From VAZQ01 sp963763365 (GTDB lineage: Bacteria > Pseudomonadota > Alphaproteobacteria > Rhizobiales > Xanthobacteraceae): 64,000 nt of DNA. Location of the stretch: positions 186,001-250,000 of the forward strand of contig CAVXOE010000012.1 of the NCBI GenBank assembly GCA_963763365.1, in the 5' to 3' direction. Made by a program: the position numbers and the translations under genes. A model generated the notes under the pieces. The model was not told where the DNA came from. It saw only the letters and a program-made list of their open reading frames with translations, and searched no databases. Of this stretch, positions 23,878-33,282 are shown one piece after another (position 1 is the stretch's first letter; every line of letters starts with the position of its first letter).

Positions 23878-25162
23878 ATGGCTGATCGGAGCCGCCGCGG
23901 GGTGACCCGGCGAAACTTGCTGTGCAGCGTGGCTGGCGGCGCTGCCGGAGCCGCATTCGCACAACGCGCGTTCGCCGCCGAAGATGCCATGCTGCAGGCA
24001 TTGATCCGGCAGAACCAGCAGGCCGACTTCGGCCAGACGTACGATTCCACCTCCCGCACCATCGTGATGCCGAAGTCGTCGCTGCCGACGCTCGGCGTCC
24101 GCGACCGCGCAGGCGACCGAGCACGCAGTCGCGCAGTACGAGGCGATGGCGGCGCGAGGCGGGTGGCCAAGGGTGCCGCCAGCCGAAGGGCTGCGGATTG
24201 GGCACCGGCATCCGAGCGTGGTGCCGCTGCGCCAGCGTCTGATCGCGGGAAGCGACCTCGGCGCATCGTCCGGGACGAGCGACATCTTCGATTCCTACGT
24301 CGAGGCAGCCGTGCGCCGCTTCCAGGCGCGCCACGGCGTCACCGTCGATGGCATCGTGCGCGAGCAGACCTTCAAGGCGCTCAACATGCCGGCCGAGGTG
24401 CGGCTCACGCAGCTCAAGACCAACGCGGCGCGGCTGCGGACGCTCAGCGGCAATCTCGGTCCCCGCTTCGTCATGTGCAACATCCCGGCGGCGCAGATCG
24501 AGGCGATCGAGAACGGCGTCTGCGTCTCGCGCCATATCGGCGTGGCCGGCAAGCCCGACCGGCCGTCGCCCGAGCTTCACAGCCGGATCATAGAGATCAA
24601 CTTCAATCCCTATTGGACGGTGCCGGTCTCGATCGTCCGGCGCGACCTCATTCCGAAGATGCAGGCCGAGCCGGACTATCTGACCAAGAACCGCATCCGC
24701 ATCTTCGATCGCAAGAGCCGCGAGTTGCAGCCGACCGACGTCAACTGGGAGACGCAGGAGGCGGTGAATTACCAGTTCAAGCAGGATCCCGGCGAGTTGA
24801 ATTCGCTCGGCGCAATCAAGATCAATTTCCCCAATGCGCATGAAGTCTACATGCACGACACGCCGCTGAAGAACCTGTTCGGCGAGGATTTCCGTTTCCA
24901 TTCCTCCGGCTGCGTGCGCATTCAGAACGTGCGCGAACTGGTCTACTGGCTGCTGTCCGACACGGTCGGCTGGCCGCGGGTGGAGATCGACCGGGTGATC
25001 AAGTCGGCCGAGCGCAAGGACGTCAAACTCGCAAAGCCGGTACCGCTGCACTGGGTCTATGTCACCGCCTGGGCGACCGCCGATGGCGTGGTGCAGTTCC
25101 GCGACGACATCTACGGGCGGGACGGGCTTGGTGGGCCGGTGGCGGCCACGTCGCCGGGCTAG
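23878..25162 (+). CDS. L,D-transpeptidase with peptidoglycan-binding domain (one-base insertion)
   Basis: An exported enzyme of the YkuD family that makes 3-3 or protein cross-links in peptidoglycan. The N-terminus is Tat-like (SRRGVTRRNLLCSVAGGAAG). A peptidoglycan-binding helix set lies at YVEAAVRRFQARHGVTVDG, and the catalytic domain ends in YMHDTP...FHSSGCVRIQN with the His and the nucleophilic Cys. The frame breaks after SLPTLGV; removing one C at 24099-24100 continues into ATAQATEHAVAQYEAM and on to 25162, about 427 residues in all. Placement after ldtR suggests it is the LdtP homologue controlled by LdtR. Confidence 0.88.
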
Positions 25163-25283
25163 CCCCGTTGCGCGCCGGAGCGTCGCGGCCGGCGATCCTT
25201 TCCTGTGCGATCCTTCCACGATAGTGTCGCCGGTAAATCGCTCACGAAAAGCGCGCGGCCCCGCCGGGCGATGGAGTTCGCGC

Positions 25284-26258
25284 ATGACCGTCATCAAGGC
25301 GCTGCTGTTGTTCGTGCTGTCGGCGGCGGGGTCATCGGTCGCCCTCGCGCAAGCGCCCGCCGATTTCCCGTCGCGGCCGGTGAAGCTCCTCGTTCCGTTC
25401 GCAGCCGGCGGGCCGACCGATGTGGTCGCCCGCATCCTCGCCGATCTCCTCTCCGCGCGCTGGAATGGGCAGTCGGTGGTGATCGAGAACCGCCCCGGCG
25501 CCGGCACCATTGTGGCGACCGCGGCCGCCGCCAAAGCTCCGGCCGACGGCTACACGCTCCTGGTCGCGACCAACTCTCTGCTGATCAACCCGGCGATCGG
25601 CCAGAAGCTGCCTTACGATACCGAAAAGGAGTTCGCCGCCGTCAGCATGGTGGCGACGCAGCCCGTGGCGCTGGTCGCCAACAAATCGTTTCCGGCCAAC
25701 ACCGTCCCGGAGGTGGTGGCGGTTGCCAAGAAAAGCCCGAAGCCGCTCAATTTCACCTCGCCCGGGCCGCGCGGCGTCGGGCACCTTGCCGGCGAGATGC
25801 TCAAGCAGCGCGCCGGCATCGAGATGACCCACATCAACTACAACGGCAGCGCGCCGGCGCTGACCGACGTGATCGCCGGCCGCGTGCCGCTGATCTTCGA
25901 CATCTGGCATTCGGCCAGGCGCTACGTGGAGTCCGGCGAGCTTAAGCTGATCGCGGGCGCCGGCACCGAGCGTCTCGCCGACGCGCCCAACGTAGCGACC
26001 ATCGCAGAGACCTACCCGGGGTTCGACGTGATCGCCTTCAACGCTATAGTGGCGCCCGCCGGCGTGGCTGCACCGGTGCTCGACAAGCTGTCGGCGGACA
26101 TCCGCGCGGTGGTCAACTCGCCCGAATTCGCCGAGAAGACCCGCAACCTCGGCATTTTCCCGCTTGGCAACACGCCGCAACAGCTCGACGCCTGGATGCG
26201 CGAGCAGATCGCCCGCTGGAAGGAAATCGCAGCGGCGGCCAACATCAAGACGGATTAG
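25284..26258 (+). CDS. Bug-type tripartite tricarboxylate transporter substrate-binding protein
   Basis: A 324-residue periplasmic binding protein with a signal peptide (MTVIKALLLFVLSAAGSSVA, cleavage after LAQ). Bug-family hallmarks are PVKLLVPFAAGGPTDVVAR, VVIENRPGAGT and the ADGYTLLVA motif. Such proteins bind carboxylates or aromatic acids and feed TctAB permeases, but no tctA or tctB lies nearby. The ATG at 25284 is the only start giving a signal peptide. The downstream amidohydrolase may act on the same class of compound. Confidence 0.9.
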   Translation: MTVIKALLLFVLSAAGSSVALAQAPADFPSRPVKLLVPFAAGGPTDVVARILADLLSARWNGQSVVIENRPGAGTIVATAAAAKAPADGYTLLVATNSLLINPAIGQKLPYDTEKEFAAVSMVATQPVALVANKSFPANTVPEVVAVAKKSPKPLNFTSPGPRGVGHLAGEMLKQRAGIEMTHINYNGSAPALTDVIAGRVPLIFDIWHSARRYVESGELKLIAGAGTERLADAPNVATIAETYPGFDVIAFNAIVAPAGVAAPVLDKLSADIRAVVNSPEFAEKTRNLGIFPLGNTPQQLDAWMREQIARWKEIAAAANIKTD

Positions 26259-26304
26259 GGACGATAAACCGTACTGACTCCGCGAGCGACCGAGTGAGAA
26301 TGAA

Positions 26305-27360
26305 ATGAGCACCCCACTCCATGCGATCGATTGCGACGTGCACCCGACCGTGCCGGGCATCAAGTCGCTGTTGCCGTATCTCGACGAATACTGGCGCGAC
26401 TCGGTGGTCGAGCGCGGCATCGAATCGCTCGAAACCATCACCTACCCGCCGGGCTCGCCGCTCACCTCGCGGCCGGAGTGGCGCGGCAAGAACGGCCGGG
26501 CCGCGACCGAGGTCGCGGAGCTTGCACCGCAGGTGTTCGACCGCTGGCAGGCCTCGATCGCGATCCTGAACAATCTCTACGGCGTGAACCTATTGTTTGC
26601 CGAAGACATGGCGAATGCGTTCGCGCGCGCGCTCAACGACTGGACCGCCAAGGAATGGCTCGACCGCGATCCGCGGCTGCGCGCCTCGATCGTCATCCCG
26701 ACGCAGAACGTCGAATATTGCGTCGACGAGATCGAGCGCTGCGCCAAGGACAAGCGCTTCGTGCAGGTGCTGGTGCTCGCCATGCAGGAGGTGCCGCTCG
26801 GCCGGCGATCGTTCTGGCCGATTTACGCCGCCTGCGAGCGCCACGGCCTGCCGCTCGGCATTCATGCCGGCTCGACCTATCGTCATTCGACAACGTCGCT
26901 AGGCTGGCCGAGCTATTACATCGAGGATTATGCGGCGCACACGCAAGGCTTCCAGTCGCAGGTCTGCAGCCTGGTCTGCGAGGGCGTGTTCGTGAAGTAT
27001 CCCGGCCTCAAGGTCGTCCTGCTCGAGTTGGGTGTAACCTGGCTGCCGGGCTTCCTCTGGCGATTTGCGAAATTCTGGCGCGGCGTGCGTTCCGAGGTGC
27101 CGTGGGTTGACCGTTCGCCCGCCGACATCATCCGCGACCACTTCCGCCTCACCATCGCGCCGTTCGACGCGCCGCCCGGCGGAGCCGAGGTCGAACGCAT
27201 CATCGAACATTTACGATCCGACGCCATCCTGCTCTACGCGTCGGATTTTCCGCATTGGCAGTTCGACGGAGACGAGACGCTGCCGGGCGGGATTCCCGCC
27301 GGGCTGCGCCAGAAAATCCTGGTGGACAATCCGCTGGCGACCTATCCGCGCCTCGCCTGA
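26305..27360 (+). CDS. Amidohydrolase-2 family metal-dependent hydrolase
   Basis: A 351-residue TIM-barrel hydrolase or decarboxylase of the PF04909 type (ACMSD/gamma-resorcylate decarboxylase relatives). The metal site begins with IDCDVHPTVPG, further His residues lie at GIHAGSTYRH, and the C-terminal Asp is in YASDFPHWQFD. It sits 46 bases after a Bug protein gene, suggesting uptake plus breakdown of an aromatic or cyclic acid. It is paralogous to the protein at 38265-39359 (shared GVFxxYPxLK and SDxPHWxFD patterns). Substrate unknown. Confidence 0.85.
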   Translation: MSTPLHAIDCDVHPTVPGIKSLLPYLDEYWRDSVVERGIESLETITYPPGSPLTSRPEWRGKNGRAATEVAELAPQVFDRWQASIAILNNLYGVNLLFAEDMANAFARALNDWTAKEWLDRDPRLRASIVIPTQNVEYCVDEIERCAKDKRFVQVLVLAMQEVPLGRRSFWPIYAACERHGLPLGIHAGSTYRHSTTSLGWPSYYIEDYAAHTQGFQSQVCSLVCEGVFVKYPGLKVVLLELGVTWLPGFLWRFAKFWRGVRSEVPWVDRSPADIIRDHFRLTIAPFDAPPGGAEVERIIEHLRSDAILLYASDFPHWQFDGDETLPGGIPAGLRQKILVDNPLATYPRLA

Positions 27361-27493
27361 GCCGCTAACCGACCGGCTGAGCGGCCCAGACGTCTAAATT
27401 GTCGCGCACCAGAATTTGTTTTGCTTAACGTTGCACCGTTACGGTCCATCGAGACGCTGACGCAAATCGACATTCTCACACGGGAGCGAAGCA

Positions 27494-27934
27494 ATGAAAT
27501 ACCTCGTCCTCACCTTGATGCTGCTCGGCGCGACGACGGCCGCCGGCGCTCAGGAGTTCATTCCGGACCTCAAGGGCACCTGGTCGGGAAAGGGAAAGGT
27601 CGTGGTGTTCGGCAGCGGCCCGCATCATCCCGGCTCGCAGACCACCGCCGACCCGCCGCGCGTTCGCGAGATCGAGGCGACGCATGTGGTCGAGGGACAG
27701 GACGGCCGTGTCGCCTGGGGGCGCTCGTCATCGAACTTTCTCGATAACAAGGAGCCTTTCGTCTGGGCCATCTCCAACAACAACCGCTTCATCATCGGGG
27801 CTGACGTGGACGGCTACTTCCGCATCACGCTGTTGACGCCTGACCGCATGGAGAAGTGCTACGTCCAGAACGGCACCAGCCCGAGCAAGGCGATGGTGGC
27901 CACGTGCTATTTCATGGACCGGGCGAAGCGGTAG
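27494..27934 (+). CDS. Small secreted protein, paralogue of 41615-42007
   Basis: A 146-residue protein with a signal peptide (MKYLVLTLMLLGATTAAGA, cleavage near AQE). The mature part starts LKGTWSGKGKVVVFG and looks like a small beta-barrel, with two conserved cysteines (EKCYVQN and ATCYFMD). It shares the pattern G-T-W-S/T-G, a P-x-W-x-x-x-x-x-x-R/K-x-x-x-G segment and the two-cysteine end with the protein at 41615-42007. A lipocalin-like role is a guess. Its last 23 bases overlap the end of the minus-strand symporter gene. Confidence 0.75.
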   Translation: MKYLVLTLMLLGATTAAGAQEFIPDLKGTWSGKGKVVVFGSGPHHPGSQTTADPPRVREIEATHVVEGQDGRVAWGRSSSNFLDNKEPFVWAISNNNRFIIGADVDGYFRITLLTPDRMEKCYVQNGTSPSKAMVATCYFMDRAKR

Positions 27935-29661
27935 ATTTCATCCGCGCGATCGCGGCGACCAGAAAGCCTGCACCGAGGCACGCCGGCGCCGCCGCCCACA
28001 GCCACGGCGCCTGTCCGGTCGCGAGATAGATCGCGACCGCGCCGAGCGCGGCCGCGCTTCCGGCCGCCAGGACAGCCAGTGCCCAGGTGGCGTTGACGTT
28101 GCGGGGGGCCGTGCCATTTGCGTCCATGAGGGGCGGCAACAGCAAAGGCACGAACGCAAGCTGCGCGCAGCAGATAGCGAAGATCAGCGCGAGGAACAGC
28201 GGGCTGTCGAAGCTGATCTTGAAGCGTCGCCTGCGCCAGCCAGAATCCCGCGATGATGACCAGGCAGATGAGCGCCGCGACCATGATGCTGCGACGCCGC
28301 GCGGCCATTTCATCCGGCGCCGTCGCTGGCCGGACCGCCGGCAGAATGTCAAAGCGCAGTGCGCAGAGGATCGCCGAATAGGCCGCGCCCATCATCGACA
28401 GCGCCATCGCAAATACGGCGATCAACAACAGCGACAGCGCAATCGTCACGATCAAATTCGGCTCGCGAGGTCAACTGGCGCAGGACCGCCTGGAAGACAT
28501 CGGGCTGTATCGCCCGGCGTTGCCGTCGCCACCGCGGCGATCGCGCCGAACATGCACATGAACAGCCACATCAGCGGGCTCTCGAGCGCGTAGATTCTGA
28601 ATAGCTTGCCGGAAGGCTTTGGCGCGTTGCTCGGGCGCAATGCCGCTTTTCTCGAAGGCCGCAATCCGTTGCCAGTTCGTGATGTCAGCCATCGGGTAGA
28701 AGAACGGCAGCAGCGCGAGCGCGAACAGGCCGATGACGGGGAGGCGTGCTCCGGCCTGCAGCGCGGCGAGGCTGTCGCGTACGGCGGCGTCGGTCCCCTC
28801 GGCCGACAATTGCATGACGGCAAGAACAACAGCCAGAACGGCGAAGAAGGAGATGAAAACGTTGAGAACTTTCTCGAACCGTCGGAACAGGCCGCTACCC
28901 TTGCCGATGCTCGTCACCGGGCTGGTGTCGACGTAGCGCGAACGGCGGTAGCCGACGACTGCCAGGCAGAACAGTGCCGCAAACAGCACGGCGAGGGTGC
29001 CGTGCGGCGGCATCGGCGCGAGCGTGGAGGTCTGCAGGTACAGCAGGAACGCGGCGGCACCGAACAGGCCGAGGTAGATCAGACCAAGCTGCGTCTGCGC
29101 CGCGCGCATGGTGCCCGAATTGCCGGAAAGGGCCGTGAACAGCAGAGCGATCACCAGCATGCCGACGACCAGCATCTGGGCGGTCGCGGACGGCAGCACC
29201 GGCTTCAGCACCGCCGCGAGCGCAATTGATTCGGCCAGGATCAGTCCGGCGAGCGCGAAGACCGTCAGGCCCGCGGCGAGCAGGCGCACGCGCGGGTCGT
29301 TGCCGTACTGCCGCGCCAGAAATTCATGCACTGTGATGGATTGGTCACGCCCCAATGCGCTGTCGAGAAACGCCAGCAACGGACGGCGCAAAATGTAGAC
29401 GAGGCAGAGGCCTAGTCCGAACGACAGCGCTGCGATAATGGCCGGCCAGAGGTCCCCGCTCGCGCCCCAGGCGAAGAATGGGCCGAATGTCGCCATCTTT
29501 AGGGCATACGCGATCGAAGCGTTCTGGATCACTCCCGGGGGCGTGTGGCCGGACGCGACGACGTCATCCTGCGCCCGCGCATCGGCGCGGCGGCGCAGGA
29601 GATACACGGGCACGAAATAGAGCCCGAGGGGGATCAGGGGAAGCAATACGAGGAACGACAT
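27912..29661 (-). pseudogene. Sodium:solute symporter-like membrane protein, four +1 frameshifts
   Basis: The first frame starts MSFLVLLPLIPLGLYFVPVY at 29661 and shows nine or so membrane segments with an SSS-type signature SITVHEFLARQYGNDPRVR. It then shifts at about 28595 (extra T), 28502-28504 (extra G on the plus strand), about 28460 and about 28222 (extra A). Reading across all four gives one continuous hydrophobic protein of about 581 residues that ends MKSTASPGP. Every shift is an added base and three lie in short homopolymers, and the restored protein has no gaps, so these look like sequence errors. As written the gene is non-functional. Substrate unknown; assignment to the SSS/LeuT-fold group is moderate. 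Confidence 0.75.
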
Positions 29662-29908
29662 TCCGGTCCCGAGGTTCGCCAGCTCGCGGCTGCGGCCAAG
29701 CGCGATTGTGGGGAAAAACGCAGCGCGGAGCAACGGAGCGTGGACGTGGGGCGAGACATGGACGGAATGACCGCGAGACGGGATGACGGACTCATGACGA
29801 TGGGTTCGTGACAACGGGGACCATGATGTCGCTCCCGCGACAACTGGCGGAGAAGCAGAGCCGTCAAAATCAGGGAGCGTCATCAGCGACGAACAGGGGC
29901 TGGCTGTG

Positions 29909-30559
29909 ATGATCACGCTGAACGGGTTGGGGCGTTTAGCTACGCAATATCGGGCAGGCTTTGCCGGCGCCGTCATCGCGACGGCCTTGCTTTGGTGCGG
30001 CGCTGCCGGAGCGGCCGAGCCCAAGGTGATGCTGTTCCGCGGGTGGTTCGGCGTGTTCTCGACCGGTCTCGACGGCATCGCCGCGGAGCTCAAGGCCAAG
30101 GGCATTAACGCCGAAGTGGCTGGACACCTGTCGGCGTCGAAATCGGTGACTGAGATCGTCAAGGGGCGCGCGGACGGCAAGATTGGTCCGATCGTTCTGG
30201 TCGGCCACTCTCAGGGCGCCAACAACGTGATCGAAATGGCGCGCGCGCTCGAAGCAAAGAATGTTCCGGTGGATCTCCTGGTGACGCTCGCGCCCTTCAT
30301 GCAGGACCCGGTGCCGGCCAACGTTCTGCACGCGATCAACTACTACCAGGCACCCGGCTGGGGCGCGCCGCTCGAGGGAGCGCCCGGCTTCCACGGCAAG
30401 CTCACCAACAACGACATGGCCGATGACCTGACCGTCTTCCACATTACGATCGACAAGAGCACCAGGGTGCAGACGGAGATCGTGCGCGAGGTCGTTGCGC
30501 TCCAGAGCAAGGAAGTGGCAGGGGCGCTGCCTCCCCGTGCTCCCGCGCGCGCACGATAA
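29909..30559 (+). CDS. Exported alpha/beta-fold hydrolase-like protein
   Basis: A 216-residue protein with a signal or anchor segment (FAGAVIATALLWCGAAGAAE). The core has the elbow GHSQGANN, a lipase-like Gly-x-Ser-x-Gly, after the strand IGPIVLVGHS. The preceding VMLFRGWFGVFSTGLDGIA is typical of thioesterase/lipase-like proteins that act on envelope substrates. A catalytic His is possibly the one in TVFHITIDKS. A GTG one codon upstream (29906) is an equal start. It is divergent from the symporter gene. Confidence 0.72.
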   Translation: MITLNGLGRLATQYRAGFAGAVIATALLWCGAAGAAEPKVMLFRGWFGVFSTGLDGIAAELKAKGINAEVAGHLSASKSVTEIVKGRADGKIGPIVLVGHSQGANNVIEMARALEAKNVPVDLLVTLAPFMQDPVPANVLHAINYYQAPGWGAPLEGAPGFHGKLTNNDMADDLTVFHITIDKSTRVQTEIVREVVALQSKEVAGALPPRAPARAR

Positions 30560-30603
30560 CCGCGACGGCGGGACATCGTCACGTCTGTACGGAGCATCGG
30601 GCC

Positions 30604-31035
30604 ATGCCTTCGAACGTCATGCCTTCCAACGTCACCTGGTTTGAACGGCTGATGTACGTTGGGGTCCTGCTGTCGCTTGCCGACATCTACATCACCTCCC
30701 GACACGAACAGATCACGTTCCCATCCGCGGAAGGCTGGGTCGCGGTCGGAACCGGCGTGATTCTCACCGCCCTCTATGTCTGCCTGATCTGGCTGGTTGC
30801 GCGAAGGCGCAAAGGCTGGGTGCGCTACGTTTTGGTCGCGCTGTTGGTGCTGACGGTTGCGGCAGTGCTGATGAGCCTCTCCAACGATATCCGCCAGCAG
30901 CCGGTCGGCTTCGCCGTGAATGTGTTGGATTGCCTGGCGGAGGGCGTCGCGCTGTACCTCGTTTTCACCGGCAATGCGCGACCGTGGTTCACGTCGGCGA
31001 TCTCCGCTACGGCAAAGACATCGGCGCCGGGCTGA
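30604..31035 (+). CDS. Small four-helix inner-membrane protein
   Basis: A 143-residue protein with four hydrophobic segments (around residues 14-30, 43-65, 72-92 and 100-120) and the basic loop ARRRKGW between the second and third. It begins with a short internal repeat (MPSNVMPSNV), so the start may be either ATG. I do not recognise the family. It follows the hydrolase gene by 45 bases and may be co-transcribed with it. Confidence 0.6.
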   Translation: MPSNVMPSNVTWFERLMYVGVLLSLADIYITSRHEQITFPSAEGWVAVGTGVILTALYVCLIWLVARRRKGWVRYVLVALLVLTVAAVLMSLSNDIRQQPVGFAVNVLDCLAEGVALYLVFTGNARPWFTSAISATAKTSAPG

Positions 31036-31199
31036 GGCGGCCGCCCTCGCCGGCGCAAACCGCGTGCCGGCCTGATTTCCGATACTCAAAGTACGACGGT
31101 AGGCGCTTCCCGGCCGCGATGTCGCGTCATTGACCAAGGCTGCCACGCTTCCGATAATGCCGAGGCGCAACTTCCTTATCATTGCTAGTCGGAGGGCCT

Positions 31200-32252
31200 G
31201 TGGGACAGGACGTGCTTCTGGTCGGCAGCATTCCGCTCGACACCGCCGAGGAGGTGTTTCGCTCGTTCGGCGAACCGCTCGGATCGTCGCTCACAGCCAT
31301 GCCGGACGGCGAGGTGGGCCCGCGCAGGCACTGGATCAGCAAGGTTCACTACCAGGTCCTGTCGGGTCATCCTGAGCTTGAAACCGTCAGGCGTCCGCAG
31401 CCCGAGAATGGCGTCGAGCGGCTGTTCCCGCGCAACGCCGCCGACAGTTGGCTGTTCAAGGTGAAGGACGGGGTCGAGCAGGTTCGCTTCGGCGATCCGG
31501 GATGGCGGCTCGGATATGCGCGCGACGCCCTCAATTCGTATTTCGTGTTCAAGACTTTGCGCGGCCAGGGCGTTTTGGCCAAGCACCTGCGCTTCCAGGT
31601 CTCGCTGCCATCGGTCAACAGCGCCGTGCCGCCGCGGATATTTCCGAACCCCGCCGATGTCGCGAAGGTCCGGCCCGGATTCACGGATACACTGGCGGCG
31701 GAACTCGGCACGATCGTCGGCAAAATTCCGAACGACGATCTGGCAATTCAATGGGATTGTGCGACGGAGGTGCAGGACGCCTACGGCGCGGTCCCTGGTT
31801 ACTCCGCCGAGGGTGCGATTGAGCGCAATGTCGAGCAGTTCCGCAAGCTCTCGCCACTCATCCCCGAGAAGGTGCTGCTTGGCTATCACTTCTGTTTCGG
31901 CACGCTGGGTGGATGGCCTCGCTTTGCGCCCGCCGATCTGTCCGCGACGGTCGCGCTTGCCAATGCGGTGGTCGAGTTGTCCGGCCGGCGGGTCGACTGG
32001 ATTCACATCCCGGTGCTCGACAATGTAAGCGAGGCGTTCTTCGCTCCGCTCAAGGATCTGCGGCCGCGCGGCGCAAGGGTCTATCTCGGCGTGATCCACC
32101 ACATGGACGGATTCAAGGATCGTGTCGCCGCGGCGCGCAAATATCTGCCGGACTTCGGGCTTGCGGCCTATTGCGGCTTCGGCCGGATTTCCCCCTCGGA
32201 TATGCCAGTCGTATTGCAGGAACACCAACAGGCGATCAACGCCGTACGCTGA
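31200..32252 (+). CDS. UROD/MetE-like superfamily protein, uncharacterised
   Basis: A 350-residue cytoplasmic protein without a signal peptide. It starts at the GTG of GQDVLLVGSIPLDTAEEVF behind GGAGG, which decides this start over the TTG at 31182. The fold markers GSIPLDTAEEVF, LAIQWDCATEV, YHFCFGTLGG and YLGVIHHMDG recall the barrel of cobalamin-independent methionine synthase and uroporphyrinogen decarboxylase, where such Asp/His/Cys residues hold a metal or substrate. True function unknown. A Bug protein and a PfkB kinase follow. Confidence 0.68.
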   Translation: MGQDVLLVGSIPLDTAEEVFRSFGEPLGSSLTAMPDGEVGPRRHWISKVHYQVLSGHPELETVRRPQPENGVERLFPRNAADSWLFKVKDGVEQVRFGDPGWRLGYARDALNSYFVFKTLRGQGVLAKHLRFQVSLPSVNSAVPPRIFPNPADVAKVRPGFTDTLAAELGTIVGKIPNDDLAIQWDCATEVQDAYGAVPGYSAEGAIERNVEQFRKLSPLIPEKVLLGYHFCFGTLGGWPRFAPADLSATVALANAVVELSGRRVDWIHIPVLDNVSEAFFAPLKDLRPRGARVYLGVIHHMDGFKDRVAAARKYLPDFGLAAYCGFGRISPSDMPVVLQEHQQAINAVR

Positions 32253-32274
32253 CGTTGCATTTGGGAGGATCGAC

Positions 32275-33258
32275 ATGGCGGACTTCATGGGCGGCGTCTT
32301 GCCGCGCGTGTTGGCAGGCGCGCTCGCTCTCAGTGCATGGACTAATGATGCCACGGGACAGACCTTTCCCGACCGCGCGGTGAAGATCGTCGTTCCGACC
32401 GCGCCGGGCGGCTCGATCGATACGACTGCGCGCGTCGTCGGCGAAAAACTTCAAGCGAGGTGGGGCAAACCGGTCGTGATCGAGAACCGCCCCGGCGCGG
32501 CGATGCGGCTCGGCGCCGAAGCCGTGCAAAAGGCGCCACCCGACGGCTATACGCTGCTGGTCGCGCACGATGGCACGATGGCGATCAACCCGGTGGCGTT
32601 CGCGGACCTGCCTTACGATCCGCAAAAGGATTTCGAGCCGCTCGGCCTCGTCGTGTCTATTCCGGAGGCCGTGATGATCAACGTCAAGGTCCCGGCCAGC
32701 TCGATCCCGGAGCTGATCGCGCTCGCCAAGAAAGAACCGGGCCAGCTCACGCATGCGTCCGGAGGATCGGCGACGCTCCTGGCGCTCGAACTGTTCAAAG
32801 CCATGGCGGGCATCGACATCCGCAGCATCCCTTATCGCGGTGGAGCGCCGGCCATGACGGCCGCCATCGCTGGCGAGACCAGCATGATCATCGCCGACCT
32901 TTCGACCGGTCATGCCGGCCTGCAATCGGACCGTATCCGGTCGCTGGCCGTGACCAGCATGACGCGATCGCGCAAGTACCCAAACATCGCGACGCTCAAC
33001 GAGCTCGGTGTCACCGGCTACGAGGTCAACACCTGGATCGCGTTTTTCGCTCCGGCCGGAACGCCGAAGCGGGTGGTGGCCGAACTCGAATCCGCGATCA
33101 AGGAGGCGGTGGCGATGCCCGACGTGCGCGCGCGCTTCGAGGCGACGGGGGCGGAGGTACGAAGCGGCAGTGCCGAGGAGTTGCGGCATCTTCTCGCGGC
33201 CGACGTGGTGAAATGGGCGAAACTCGTCAAGGACAAGAGCATCAAGATCGCGCCGTGA
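32275..33258 (+). CDS. Bug-type tripartite tricarboxylate transporter substrate-binding protein
   Basis: A 327-residue periplasmic binding protein with signal peptide VLPRVLAGALALSAWTND and cleavage near TGQ. Diagnostic motifs are VKIVVPTAPGGSIDTTARV, VVIENRPGAAMRLGAEAV and PDGYTLLVAHD. GGGAGGATCGAC precedes the ATG (ribosome site GGGAGG), so the longer frame back to 32122 is rejected. No membrane components of a TTT system lie beside it. It starts 22 bases after the preceding gene, implying one transcript. Confidence 0.9.
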   Translation: MADFMGGVLPRVLAGALALSAWTNDATGQTFPDRAVKIVVPTAPGGSIDTTARVVGEKLQARWGKPVVIENRPGAAMRLGAEAVQKAPPDGYTLLVAHDGTMAINPVAFADLPYDPQKDFEPLGLVVSIPEAVMINVKVPASSIPELIALAKKEPGQLTHASGGSATLLALELFKAMAGIDIRSIPYRGGAPAMTAAIAGETSMIIADLSTGHAGLQSDRIRSLAVTSMTRSRKYPNIATLNELGVTGYEVNTWIAFFAPAGTPKRVVAELESAIKEAVAMPDVRARFEATGAEVRSGSAEELRHLLAADVVKWAKLVKDKSIKIAP

Positions 33259-33282
33259 CCCTTCCGCGTGTGCATCCGCGGA

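Noticed and set aside
27421..27747. Plus-strand 108-residue frame overlapping the small secreted protein
   Set aside because: It overlaps the gene with a signal peptide and ribosome site, and has no features of its own.
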